The notes beneath the pieces are model-generated. The model saw nothing but the letters and a program-made list of their open reading frames with translations. It was not told where the DNA came from and did not search any database. A stretch of DNA of 64,000 nt from an uncultured Pelagibacteraceae bacterium (lineage in GTDB: Bacteria; Pseudomonadota; Alphaproteobacteria; Pelagibacterales; Pelagibacteraceae), in NCBI GenBank assembly GCA_902623215.1, contig CACNSS010000002.1, forward strand, positions 80,284 through 144,283. The letters are read 5' to 3'. Shown piece by piece: positions 18,259 through 26,733 of this stretch (its first letter is position 1; each line of letters opens with the position of its first letter). Position numbers and translations under genes: made by a program.

Positions 18259-18906
18259 CTATTGTATAGTTGTATTGTTATATTGATCAAATGTGTAAGT
18301 AGTTAAAATATCTGCGATTTTAGATTTTCTACTATTTAAGTTTTTTGTTTCCAAGAGAACTTGCTTTTCCTCTAAAGTAAAAGGTGAGGCCATGGCTAAA
18401 GCGTTTATAGTTTCATCCAAGCTTTGGTTCTCTAATGCTTTCCAGTTAATAATAAACCCTTTTTTTTCAAAAAGATTCTTTAAATCTTTAAATATGAGCT
18501 CTAAATCAGAAAATTTTAGATCTTCTTTTTGATCCTCTAGGTCATCGTAAAATTTACTAAAATTTATTTCAAATTCGCGGTATTTTTTGTTTGTAACAAT
18601 TTCATTTATCAGATTGAACCTTATTAAACCTTTAAGTTCGATTAAATATCTTTCATCATCAGTTTTTTGAAAATTCACGATTTTACCCATGCATCCAACA
18701 CTATACAATTCTGGCAGATCTTGATTTTCTTTATCAAGCAGTTTTGGTTGAATCATGCCTATAAGCTTATCTGACTTCATACTATCATTGATCATGTCGA
18801 TGTATCTTGGCTCAAAAATATTAAGTGGAACTGTTGTTTTAGGAAAAACAATGAAATTACTTAGAGGAAAAACAGCAATTTTTTTTGGTAAATCTTTTTT
18901 TTTCAT
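18259..18906 (-). CDS. LON substrate-binding-domain protein
   Basis: The 215-residue protein is a stand-alone LON N-terminal domain without ATPase or protease parts. It opens with IAVFPLSNFIVFPKTTVPLNIFEPRYI (FPL...P...L.IFEPRY is the family mark), followed by a GCMGKIV strand and a helical C-terminal half. Such proteins are common in proteobacteria with no settled function; a chaperone-like or regulatory role in protein turnover is possible. It is convergent to the UbiH-type gene with a two-base gap. Confidence 0.88.
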   Translation of the reverse strand: MKKKDLPKKIAVFPLSNFIVFPKTTVPLNIFEPRYIDMINDSMKSDKLIGMIQPKLLDKENQDLPELYSVGCMGKIVNFQKTDDERYLIELKGLIRFNLINEIVTNKKYREFEINFSKFYDDLEDQKEDLKFSDLELIFKDLKNLFEKKGFIINWKALENQSLDETINALAMASPFTLEEKQVLLETKNLNSRKSKIADILTTYTFDQYNNTTIQ

Positions 18907-18933
18907 ATTTTACTATAACACAGTTAATATTGC

Positions 18934-18962
18934 TTGAATAAAAAATTACAGCTTAATATACT
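18934..18962 (+). promoter_or_regulatory. Sigma-70-type promoter of tRNA-Gly
   Basis: TTGAAT (18934-18939) and TATACT (18957-18962) are separated by 17 bases, the optimal spacing. The expected start would fall a few bases before the tRNA at 18972, so the primary transcript would have almost no leader. Confidence 0.7.
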
Positions 18963-18971
18963 GTCTCATGT

Positions 18972-19046
18972 GCGGGCATAGCTCAGTGGTAGAGCGTCTC
19001 GTTGCCAACGAGAAGGTCGAGGGTTCGACCCCCTTTGCCCGCTCCA
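18972..19046 (+). tRNA. tRNA-Gly (anticodon GCC)
   Basis: A complete cloverleaf is readable: acceptor GCGGGCA paired with TGCCCGC, D-stem GCTC/GAGC, anticodon stem TCTCG/CGAGA around loop TTGCCAA (anticodon GCC), T-arm GAGGG/CCCTT with TTCGACC, discriminator T and an encoded CCA at 19044-19046. It reads glycine codons GGC and GGU. It is the only tRNA I found in the window. Confidence 0.98.
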
Positions 19047-19297
19047 AAAATTTATAGCATATTAAAATTTGAATTAATGTTTAGATGAATATTAATCATT
19101 CTTATGCAATGGTTAATTAGTATGAGCTACATCAGCCTTTTAAACTTGTCAATTAAATTGAAATATAAAGATATTGCATTTTATAAAGACTGAAAACCCC
19201 TTTAATTATTGTGGAGGACAAGGTGTTGAGTTTGTATCTAAAAATTTTCTTGGGAAAAAGTTACTAATGATTTATATAATTTGATATAAATTTAAAT
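19047..19297. other. 251-base gap between tRNA-Gly and the pterin dehydratase gene
   Basis: No gene or known RNA could be identified. A 13-base palindrome (TCAATT, A, AATTGA) is at 19149-19161. A TATAAT hexamer lies at 19275-19280, 18 bases before the downstream start codon, and is a likely -10 element for that gene; only a weak TTGGGA at 19-base spacing precedes it. The G-rich GTGGAGGACAAGGTGTTGAG near 19210-19229 stands out from the AT background but has no clear pairing partner. Confidence 0.4.
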
Positions 19298-19636
19298 ATG
19301 TCTGATTTAGCAAATAAAAAATGTATTCCTTGTGAAGGAAATATCCCTCCCTTTAACGTTGAGGAAATCCATCAATATTTAAAACAAATTGATGGCTGGA
19401 AAGTTGTTGAGGATAAAATTGATGGGTTTCACTTAATAAAAAATTTCAAATTTGATAACTTTTTACAAAGTCAAAAATTTATAAATAAAGTTGGTGAAAT
19501 TGCAGAGCTAGAGGGACATCATCCCGATTTATGGTTTGGCTGGGGTTATGCTAGTATAAAGATTTTTACACATGCAATCAAAGGTTTGGCAGAAAGTGAT
19601 TTTATACTTGCTGCAAAAATAGACAAATTGAGATGA
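19298..19636 (+). CDS. phhB: Pterin-4a-carbinolamine dehydratase
   Basis: This enzyme recycles tetrahydropterin by dehydrating 4a-hydroxytetrahydrobiopterin. The 112-residue protein has the active-site EGHHPDLW (H74, H75) and TH at 91-92, followed by the family ending GLAESDFILAAKID. GWGYASIKI stands where the NxYNxVxV strand is usual. No phenylalanine hydroxylase is visible nearby, so it may serve a molybdopterin or other role. Its stop abuts the convergent purH stop. Confidence 0.9.
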   Translation: MSDLANKKCIPCEGNIPPFNVEEIHQYLKQIDGWKVVEDKIDGFHLIKNFKFDNFLQSQKFINKVGEIAELEGHHPDLWFGWGYASIKIFTHAIKGLAESDFILAAKIDKLR

Positions 19637-21178
19637 TTAGTGATTAAAATGTCTTGTTTTAGAGAATACCAAAATAGTATTTGTTTGGTTAGCATATCTA
19701 ATTACATCTTTATCATTCTTTGATCCGGAAGGTTGAATAACTGCAGTGACGCCAGATTGTACTAGCTTTTCTATGCCGTCAACAAATGGAAAAAAAGCAT
19801 CAGAGGCTGCAAATAATTCATCTTTTTTCTCAAAATTTTGAAATTTTTTCATTTTATTTATTGCTATTTGACAACTATCTAACCTACTTGGTTGTCCAGC
19901 ACCTATCCCAATCGTTCTGTAATTATTAGTTATCACTATTGCATTTGACTTAATATTTCTGCAGACATTAAATGCAAAAATAAGTTTATTTAAAGTCTCT
20001 TTATTTGGTTTTTTTTTAGAGACAACCTTGAAATTTTTTTTGGAAAAATTTATATTATCTGTATTTTGAAGTAATATTGAGTTAAATTTATTTTTAAAAC
20101 TAAATTCAACATTTTCTTTTAAATTCGAGGAATCAATTATTCTTAAATTTTTTTTTTTTTTTAAAAGATTTAAAGATTTACTATCAAAACCGTTTGCAAT
20201 TATTACCTCGAAAAAAATTTTTCTCATTTCTTTTGCTAAATCTATACTCATTTTGAAATTACATGAAGCGATACCTCCGTAAGCACTTATCGGATCGCTT
20301 TCCAGGGCCTCTTTAAAAGATTTGATTTTATTTTGATGAATTGAAACACCACATGGATTAGCATGTTTTATTATCACAACTCCTCTATTATGCGGCAATG
20401 ATTTTGTTAGGCTTAATGCTGAGTAAATATCATTATAATTATTATAACTTAATTCCTTACCGTTAATTTGGATAATATCTGGATTATCATTTTTAGTATA
20501 TATTGCAGCTTCCTGATGTGGATTTTCCCCATACCTAGTTTTTTTGATCAATTTACCTGAAAAAATATTTTTCATTGGAAAAACGTTCTTGTTTTTTTTG
20601 TTAAAATATTCAAAAATTTTTGATTCATAATAAGCAGTTTCCATAAATGCTTCTTCAGCTAAGTTTTCCCTAAAATTTAAACTTGTTGAACCATTATTAG
20701 TCTTAATTTCATTAATTAGGTTTTTGTATTGATCTGGATTACAAATAACTACAACATCTTTGAAATTTTTTGCAGCTGCTCTCACCATTGAGGGTCCTCC
20801 AATATCGATATTTTCAATTATTTTATTTTGGTTGGAGGTGTTCGATAACACTTTTTCGAATGGATAAAAGTTTACAATTACAAGATCTATATTTTCATAA
20901 CCATTTTTCTTGATTTCAATTTGATGCCTCTGATTTTGTCTTTTAAAAAGAATTCCTCCATAAATTTTTGGGTGTAGCGTTTTTACTCTTCCGTCTAAGA
21001 TTTCATTTGTGCCTGTAAAACTTGATAGCTCAGTACACTTAAATCCAAGCTTTTGTATTTCTCTGTATGTCCCACCTGAACTTATAATTTCAATCTTGTA
21101 TTTTTTAAGAGTATCAATTAGAGATCTTAAGTTATTTTTATTTGAGACTGAAATCAATGCTTTTTGAATTTTCTTCAT
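19637..21178 (-). CDS. purH: Bifunctional AICAR formyltransferase / IMP cyclohydrolase
   Basis: PurH carries out the last two steps of IMP synthesis. The N-terminal cyclohydrolase domain has SSGGTYREI (33-41), LDGRVKTLHPKI (61-72) and NFYPFEK. The C-terminal transformylase domain has RYGENPHQ (215-222) and the catalytic KHANPCG (271-277). Total length 513 is normal. An uninterrupted run of 15 A in the coding strand (20148-20162) encodes lysines within a variable region. It is preceded by the heparinase-like gene and rpe. Confidence 0.97.
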   Translation of the reverse strand: MKKIQKALISVSNKNNLRSLIDTLKKYKIEIISSGGTYREIQKLGFKCTELSSFTGTNEILDGRVKTLHPKIYGGILFKRQNQRHQIEIKKNGYENIDLVIVNFYPFEKVLSNTSNQNKIIENIDIGGPSMVRAAAKNFKDVVVICNPDQYKNLINEIKTNNGSTSLNFRENLAEEAFMETAYYESKIFEYFNKKNKNVFPMKNIFSGKLIKKTRYGENPHQEAAIYTKNDNPDIIQINGKELSYNNYNDIYSALSLTKSLPHNRGVVIIKHANPCGVSIHQNKIKSFKEALESDPISAYGGIASCNFKMSIDLAKEMRKIFFEVIIANGFDSKSLNLLKKKKNLRIIDSSNLKENVEFSFKNKFNSILLQNTDNINFSKKNFKVVSKKKPNKETLNKLIFAFNVCRNIKSNAIVITNNYRTIGIGAGQPSRLDSCQIAINKMKKFQNFEKKDELFAASDAFFPFVDGIEKLVQSGVTAVIQPSGSKNDKDVIRYANQTNTILVFSKTRHFNH

Positions 21179-21184
21179 TAATAT

Positions 21185-22765
21185 CTAAATTTTAGACAAT
21201 TCCCATTTTATATTATTATTTTCACCAGCTATTCCCGAGATGAATATATTTTGATTTTCTACAAATGTATTTTTATTACCGAAATATAAACCATTTTCAA
21301 TATCGATAGTATAGTTATTGCAAATAAATTTCCACCCTTCTGAGTCTAATTCAATTAATATAGTTTTTTCATCTTGTGTTTTTGTTATTTTCGTAGATGG
21401 ATCTAGATGAAATCGTACATCAAATTTAAGATTTGGGATGATTTTTTTGAAGTTAAGCTTTTCAACTCCTACTAATTTATTTTTTTCTGGCAAAAAGTTT
21501 ATCTCTCGCTCATAAATTAAATTATATTTCTTAAGGTATCCATCATGAGACGCTATTATTTTCCACTCATTTTTTTCGTAATTAATTTTTTTTATATTTG
21601 TTTTTAATTTATCTTTGATTTCAAGATTTGAGGCTGAATTTTTTATGAATTTACAGGATGAGTTGTCATCAACAATCAATACATTATGTGCTGCAGAAGA
21701 TTTTGAAATTTGATTATATTTTGAGTTATTTTCCTCAAAATAACCTGAATTTGTAAAAATTTTTTTTCCTTTGGAGGCAAATTCAAATGAGAGCGCTCCC
21801 GCCTGATATTTTTCTGAAAATTTTTTATTTGGTGATGAACCAATATCCATAATCAAATTTATTTTTTTATTCTTAAAACTTACATAATTTGAAAATTCAA
21901 AATTATCATTATTGAAGGAATATCCGAGCCTTTTTAAATAGATATCAAATTCCTCATTATTGGAAATGTTATTTCCATTAAATAAAGGATCAAATTTCAA
22001 ATTACTCCAAAAAAATGCATAAGACTGTCCCAAATTAAAAATATATTCATCTACAAATTCAGGTATTTCTGATTGAGACTCTTTAAACCATTCTCTAATC
22101 AATATTAGATATTTAAGAAAAAAAATTGATAATTTAATATTCCTAGATTTTAAAATACCAATATTATCAAAAGTCAATTTGATGATTTTTTTTAGATGCT
22201 CCAAGCCTTTTAATTTTATGTTTCTGTCATTTTTATATGAAAGTCCCACCAAAATAATTGCTGCAACACCTATAATTTTATTATTTAGGCTTATTTCTTT
22301 ATCTATTTGATTAATGAGATGTAAAGTTTGTTTATGTATAATAAAGTTAAAATCTTTCTGATACTCTTCTTCTCCATTGTCGTAAGTTAAATTTGTATTT
22401 GATAATAAAGAAATAATTCGTTTTGATGTTAATTTAAACTCCCAAGTTTTTGAATTATATTTATAATTTTTTTCTATCCAACTTTTTATTATCATTTGTA
22501 CTGACTTTGATGATGATTTTAAATCAAGACTGAAAAGCCAATTAAAATTATTAAGTTTTTGCACTTGTTTTTCATTTAACTTTTTATTAGTCCAAAAATC
22601 ATCATGAGAAAAATCATGAATATTCAATTTTTTTGTTTTAATTTTAACAATAGAGGATTGTAAATGAGCACTTGGTTTGTATTCTAGCTCACTTATTGAT
22701 TTATCAGTTAAAATTTTGTCATAAATGAAAGAATTAAGATAAATTTGTTTTAAAATTTCAAACAT
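21185..22765 (-). CDS. Heparinase II/III-like protein
   Basis: The C-terminal half (about 290-470) is a heparinase II/III-like beta-sandwich domain: INLIMDIGSSP, YQAGALSFEFASKGKKIFTNSG and SKSSAAHNVLIVDD are characteristic. The N-terminal half is an alpha/alpha toroid-type region. No signal peptide is visible, so a cytoplasmic role or unusual export is possible. The rpe / heparinase-like / purH order recurs in alphaproteobacteria. Whether it is a polysaccharide lyase cannot be shown here. Confidence 0.85.
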   Translation of the reverse strand: MFEILKQIYLNSFIYDKILTDKSISELEYKPSAHLQSSIVKIKTKKLNIHDFSHDDFWTNKKLNEKQVQKLNNFNWLFSLDLKSSSKSVQMIIKSWIEKNYKYNSKTWEFKLTSKRIISLLSNTNLTYDNGEEEYQKDFNFIIHKQTLHLINQIDKEISLNNKIIGVAAIILVGLSYKNDRNIKLKGLEHLKKIIKLTFDNIGILKSRNIKLSIFFLKYLILIREWFKESQSEIPEFVDEYIFNLGQSYAFFWSNLKFDPLFNGNNISNNEEFDIYLKRLGYSFNNDNFEFSNYVSFKNKKINLIMDIGSSPNKKFSEKYQAGALSFEFASKGKKIFTNSGYFEENNSKYNQISKSSAAHNVLIVDDNSSCKFIKNSASNLEIKDKLKTNIKKINYEKNEWKIIASHDGYLKKYNLIYEREINFLPEKNKLVGVEKLNFKKIIPNLKFDVRFHLDPSTKITKTQDEKTILIELDSEGWKFICNNYTIDIENGLYFGNKNTFVENQNIFISGIAGENNNIKWELSKI

Positions 22766-22795
22766 ATCTAAATCAAATTAAGTATAGTTTAACAA

Positions 22796-23455
22796 TTAAA
22801 CAGATCTTAACAAATCTATGTTTTTTTTAATATCACCATTATTGTTTTTAAAAATAGTGGTTCCAGAAACCAGGATATTTACACCTGATTTAATTGCTAA
22901 TTTAGAATTTTCAAAATCTATTCCACCATCAATTTCAATATCAAAATTAAGTCTTCTATCTTTTTTAATTCTGTCTAATTTTTCAACTTTTTCTAAAACT
23001 TGAGGCATAAACTTTTGCCCACCAAAACCTGGATTAACACTCATTATAAGTATCAGATTTAATTTATCTAAAAATTTATTTATAACTTCTATTTTTGTTT
23101 CAGGATTAAGTGAAATTCCAACTTTTTTTTTTAGCTGTTTTATTTTATTTATTGATTTCTCAAGATTATCAGTAGCTTCTGGATGTATAGTGATAATATC
23201 CGCACCTGCTTTAGCGTAACTCTCAATATACTTATGAACAGGAGAAATCATTAGATGAACATCAAAAGGTATTGATGAGTTTTTTTTTAGTGCCTCAATT
23301 ACAGGGGGACCGATAGTTAGATTTGGCACAAAGTGACCATCCATAACATCTACGTGTATCATGTCAGCACCAGCATTTTCTAATCTTTTTATTTCGTTAC
23401 CTAATTGACTAAAGTCAGCAGACAATATCGAGGGAGAAATTTGTATTTTTTTCAT
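22796..23455 (-). CDS. rpe: Ribulose-phosphate 3-epimerase
   Basis: Rpe interconverts ribulose-5-P and xylulose-5-P in the pentose phosphate pathway. The 219-residue barrel starts with ISPSILSADF (6-15) and has the metal/catalytic segment HVDVMDGHFVPNLTIGP, DVHLMI, VNPGFGGQKF and EIDGGI, all family signatures. It sits 40 bases after the YggT-like gene and 30 bases before the heparinase-like gene on the same strand. Confidence 0.97.
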   Translation of the reverse strand: MKKIQISPSILSADFSQLGNEIKRLENAGADMIHVDVMDGHFVPNLTIGPPVIEALKKNSSIPFDVHLMISPVHKYIESYAKAGADIITIHPEATDNLEKSINKIKQLKKKVGISLNPETKIEVINKFLDKLNLILIMSVNPGFGGQKFMPQVLEKVEKLDRIKKDRRLNFDIEIDGGIDFENSKLAIKSGVNILVSGTTIFKNNNGDIKKNIDLLRSV

Positions 23456-23495
23456 ATGCTATAAGATTAACTAGTACCAAATTTTAAAATTTTAT

Positions 23496-23840
23496 TTAAT
23501 TAAAAAATTGATAAATTTGTCTTGAAATCTCACTTTCTAATGGAAAAGAGAGCATACCCATTACTGAATATCCTAGAACCCAAGGCATAAAGTAAAATCT
23601 TATCATAAAAAAAAACCAAGCAACATAAAGAGGCACAATTGGTTGGATAATAAAAGACGGTGTTATAGGTTTAAATAAATAAATGAGTGGATTAGTGAAC
23701 TTAACAAAAACTCTCATAAAAAAAAATTGAGAATCTTCCTTTTGAAAAATATTCATTGCAACCCTTCCAATCAAAGTCCACATGATTACGCCTAGAATAT
23801 AGTCAATTATATATACTAAAGGATGAAAGTTAGCTGACAT
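23496..23840 (-). CDS. YggT-like membrane protein
   Basis: A 114-residue membrane protein with two to three helices. The order VIMWTLIGRVAMN, then FTNPLIYLFKPITPS, then a second hydrophobic stretch resembles the YggT pattern (helix, R/TDP-L--P-R-IP, helix). The resemblance is weaker than for the clear YggT gene at 33.1 kb. Its function is unknown. It precedes rpe on the same strand. Confidence 0.55.
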   Translation of the reverse strand: MSANFHPLVYIIDYILGVIMWTLIGRVAMNIFQKEDSQFFFMRVFVKFTNPLIYLFKPITPSFIIQPIVPLYVAWFFFMIRFYFMPWVLGYSVMGMLSFPLESEISRQIYQFFN

Positions 23841-23874
23841 TGGGAAATTTATATTGGAAAAAGATCGAAATTTA

Positions 23875-23898
23875 AAGGGGCGAAATTAATCGCCCCTT
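23875..23898 (-). terminator. Rho-independent terminator of the symporter operon
   Basis: On the minus strand AAGGGGCGA, a six-base loop and TCGCCCCTT form a perfect nine-pair GC-rich stem, followed by TAAATTT. It begins 11 bases downstream of the symporter stop. This is the strongest terminator in the window. Confidence 0.85.
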
Positions 23899-23909
23899 AA
23901 AAAGGTTAT

Positions 23910-25724
23910 TTAGTGTTGTTTGCCAAGGATCGATTTACCAGCTGGTACACGAACCTCATCAACCATTTTCTGCGTTGCAGCGTTTGGCGCTTGAGTCATC
24001 AAACTTACTACAACCATAGCCACTAAGCTGACAGCCGAACCAAAGATACCAAATGTTAACTGAGTAATTCCTAAGAATCCACTTCCGCCTGTTCTTACCC
24101 AAACTAGGTAAGCAGCACCAGAAATTAATCCTAAAGCCATACCAGCTATAGCACCTTCTTTGTTAGCTCTCTTCCACCATACACCAAGTACTAGTGGGAA
24201 GAATAGTCCCGACATCGCAAAGTCAAAAGCCCAGATTACCGAACCTAAAATACCTTGGATCTCAAGAGCTGCGATTGTTGCTCCTGCAAAACCAATTACT
24301 ACAAGTAATACCCTTGCAACAACTAGTCTCTTCGCAGTCTCAGCTTTTGGATCGATGATCTTATAGTAAACATCGTGTGAGATTGCGTTTGCAATTGCTA
24401 AAATCAAACCATCAGCTGTTGACATGGCAGCAGCCATACCTCCAGCAGCAACCAGACCTGAGATCACATATGGTAATCCAGCTATTTCTGGAGTTGCTAA
24501 CACAACGGCTTTACCACCCATGAAAAACTCATTTAACTCAAGAGTTCCATTTCCGTTAAAGTCGCTTACAAACATTAAGTTTGCTTGGTTCCAGTTTTGA
24601 TACCAATCTATCGCTTGAACTTCTGAAATTGATTTACCGATAATACCTGTTGGTAGTGACGGATCAATCAATGACAACTTAGATAGTGTCGCTAACATTG
24701 GAGCAGAAGAATAAAGTAAGAAGATAAAGAATAATGACCAACCTACTGATTTTCTAGCTGCTTTTACACTTGGAGTAGTAAAATATCTCATCATAACGTG
24801 AGGCAATGAAGCTGTTCCCATCATCATCGCTAACGCTAATGAAATAAATGCCCAAGGTGTTGCGTTCACCGCTGAGTGAGCTTTAGTTATTCCAGCCAAA
24901 CCTTTTGGTACTTCTTTTAGATTTTCAGCAGTGTTCTTTACAAAACCAAACTGAGCCTCTAATTCAGCTATTCTAGAAACTTCATCAGCTAACATGAAGT
25001 GAGGGAAGAAACCCGCACCCATTTTATTACTGATCCAGAATACTGGTAATAAATAAGCTATGATAAGTACGATATATTGAGCTACCTGTGTCCAAGTTAC
25101 TCCTCTCATACCACCAAGCATTGAACAAAGTAAAATACTTATAAGTCCAACGTATACAGCGTATTGGAATGGAATATCAAGTGCAACAGATGCAATTGTA
25201 CCTGTGGCGTTAATTTGTGCAGTCACATAAGTAAATGAAGCAACAGTTAAAACGACCACTGCCATAAATCTACTTAAATTACCACCGTATCTTGTACCAA
25301 TAAAATCTGGGACTGTGTAACAGCCAAATTTTCTTAGGTAAGGTGCTAATAGTGATGCGACTAATACATATCCACCAGTCCAACCTACAAGCAGTGCCAT
25401 ATAACCGTAACCTTTAAAATAAATACCACCTGCCATTGCAACGAATGATGCACCAGACATCCAGTCTGCTGCTGTCGCCATTCCGTTGAATACAGTTGGT
25501 ACTTGCCTTCCAGCTACGTAATACGCATCAGCTTGAGCTGTACGTGATAGATAACCAATTATAGCATAGATGGCTACTGTAAAAGCAACGAAACAAATTC
25601 CAATTGTTTTTGCAGTGACACCCATTTGCTCGGCAATCGACATAATGATTATGAAAGCCAGGAAACCTCCTGTATAGATTCCATAAACTTTAGGTAGATT
25701 GTCTATAAAATTACCTTTTATCAT
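23910..25724 (-). CDS. Sodium:solute symporter (SSF), large subunit paired with DUF4212
   Basis: A 604-residue transporter with about 13 membrane helices of the SSS/ActP-like group (VC_2705 type). Typical SSF segments are ADAYYVAGR (65-73), ATAADWMSGASFV and the conserved AAAMSTADGL. These pair with a DUF4212 subunit, and family members move acetate or other small carboxylates with sodium. The outside loop at 388-399 (DFNGNGTLELNE) is a complete EF-hand-type calcium loop. Codons here are less AT-rich than neighbours, suggesting high expression. acs lies about 1 kb away, so acetate is a plausible substrate. Confidence 0.93.
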   Translation of the reverse strand: MIKGNFIDNLPKVYGIYTGGFLAFIIIMSIAEQMGVTAKTIGICFVAFTVAIYAIIGYLSRTAQADAYYVAGRQVPTVFNGMATAADWMSGASFVAMAGGIYFKGYGYMALLVGWTGGYVLVASLLAPYLRKFGCYTVPDFIGTRYGGNLSRFMAVVVLTVASFTYVTAQINATGTIASVALDIPFQYAVYVGLISILLCSMLGGMRGVTWTQVAQYIVLIIAYLLPVFWISNKMGAGFFPHFMLADEVSRIAELEAQFGFVKNTAENLKEVPKGLAGITKAHSAVNATPWAFISLALAMMMGTASLPHVMMRYFTTPSVKAARKSVGWSLFFIFLLYSSAPMLATLSKLSLIDPSLPTGIIGKSISEVQAIDWYQNWNQANLMFVSDFNGNGTLELNEFFMGGKAVVLATPEIAGLPYVISGLVAAGGMAAAMSTADGLILAIANAISHDVYYKIIDPKAETAKRLVVARVLLVVIGFAGATIAALEIQGILGSVIWAFDFAMSGLFFPLVLGVWWKRANKEGAIAGMALGLISGAAYLVWVRTGGSGFLGITQLTFGIFGSAVSLVAMVVVSLMTQAPNAATQKMVDEVRVPAGKSILGKQH

Positions 25725-25984
25725 TAGTCATCTCCTTTTTCACTGAAGCCGAACTCTTCATCAATTTTTTCTTGTCTATTTGCAAACCAAAAAATTAGTA
25801 TTACGAATATTCCAAGAGATCCCTGACATGTGAACCAATAAGTCAATGGATAACCAAATGGTCCCGTGACTTCGTTCATTTCTGCTCCGAAAAGGAAGAT
25901 GCCAATTGAGAATACAAACCAAATTGCTAACGTCATCATTAGCAAACCCTTGGATTTTTCCCAGTGTTGTTCTTGTTTTGACAT
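25724..25984 (-). CDS. DUF4212 small subunit of sodium:solute symporter
   Basis: An 86-residue protein with two membrane helices (MMTLAIWFVFSIGIFLF and GSLGIFVILIFWF) and the DUF4212 pattern W-x-x-x-K at the start and PLTYWFTCQGS between helices. This family is always encoded just before an SSF-type permease. Its stop overlaps the permease start in TAATG. A good ribosome site (GAGAGAGG) precedes the start on the minus strand. Confidence 0.93.
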   Translation of the reverse strand: MSKQEQHWEKSKGLLMMTLAIWFVFSIGIFLFGAEMNEVTGPFGYPLTYWFTCQGSLGIFVILIFWFANRQEKIDEEFGFSEKGDD

Positions 25985-26109
25985 TTATACCTCTCTCTTT
26001 TTAGTTATAACTGGTCAAAACCATAACCATTATCAAACAGATTTAAAGTGTTAAAATTGTTCAAAATCCCTCTATTTTTGGGATATATATAATAAAAATA
26101 TCTAATTTT

Positions 26110-26733
26110 ATGGGTAAATATAAGCTTACTTGGAGAGATCTCACATTAAGAGATTTTAAAATTTACTTGTTTGCTCTTTTTAAAGCTTTCATTCCAAAAA
26201 AAAAGATTAAGAGTCTAGATGATCTAGAAGAATTTATTCAATCTAAGTCAGCTTGGGTAACCCAAGTTACACTTTATGGATATTTGAAAACTAGAATGGG
26301 AACACGCTATGTTCTTCATTTTGAAAATGATGAATTCATGTCATCAGTTAACTTGGCAAAATGGAACATTTACTCAGTTGCTCTGCAAGATCTTACTTTT
26401 TATATTTTTTCATACCTTAAAAATAATTTTAACTATAAAGATGTTGAAAAATCTAAAGAGATTTTTATAAAAATCTTAGATGATGAAATTTCTAACAAGA
26501 TGCCACTTAATATTATAGACAGTGCCAAAAATAATTTTAGTGAAAGATTACATAATATAAATTGGGATAATTATTATAATGAACTTCCATTTAACCCAAG
26601 CGCCTTATCTTTGTATAAATGGGCACCTATCGCGGAAGAATTAAAAACTTTGGATAGAAAAATTGTTTTAAATTCAGTTATCTTAAAATGGGATACCGTT
26701 AAAAAAGAATTTCAAGAAAGAATTAATTTTTAA
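26110..26733 (+). CDS. Conserved-looking protein of unknown function
   Basis: I do not recognise this 207-residue soluble protein. It opens [19 protein letters not shown], has a short hydrophobic FALFKAFIP, then an alpha/beta middle ([23 protein letters not shown]), a tryptophan-containing segment and a helical C-terminus. It is transcribed divergently from the symporter and its stop overlaps the acs stop in TTAA (26730-26733). It could serve with either neighbour, but nothing in the sequence says how. Confidence 0.7.
   Translation: MGKYKLTWRDLTLRDFKIYLFALFKAFIPKKKIKSLDDLEEFIQSKSAWVTQVTLYGYLKTRMGTRYVLHFENDEFMSSVNLAKWNIYSVALQDLTFYIFSYLKNNFNYKDVEKSKEIFIKILDDEISNKMPLNIIDSAKNNFSERLHNINWDNYYNELPFNPSALSLYKWAPIAEELKTLDRKIVLNSVILKWDTVKKEFQERINF

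Noticed and set aside
19047..19297. Riboswitch or small RNA in the gap after tRNA-Gly
   Set aside because: I looked for paired arms around the G-rich stretch near 19210-19229 and found none that is extended, and no known riboswitch core.
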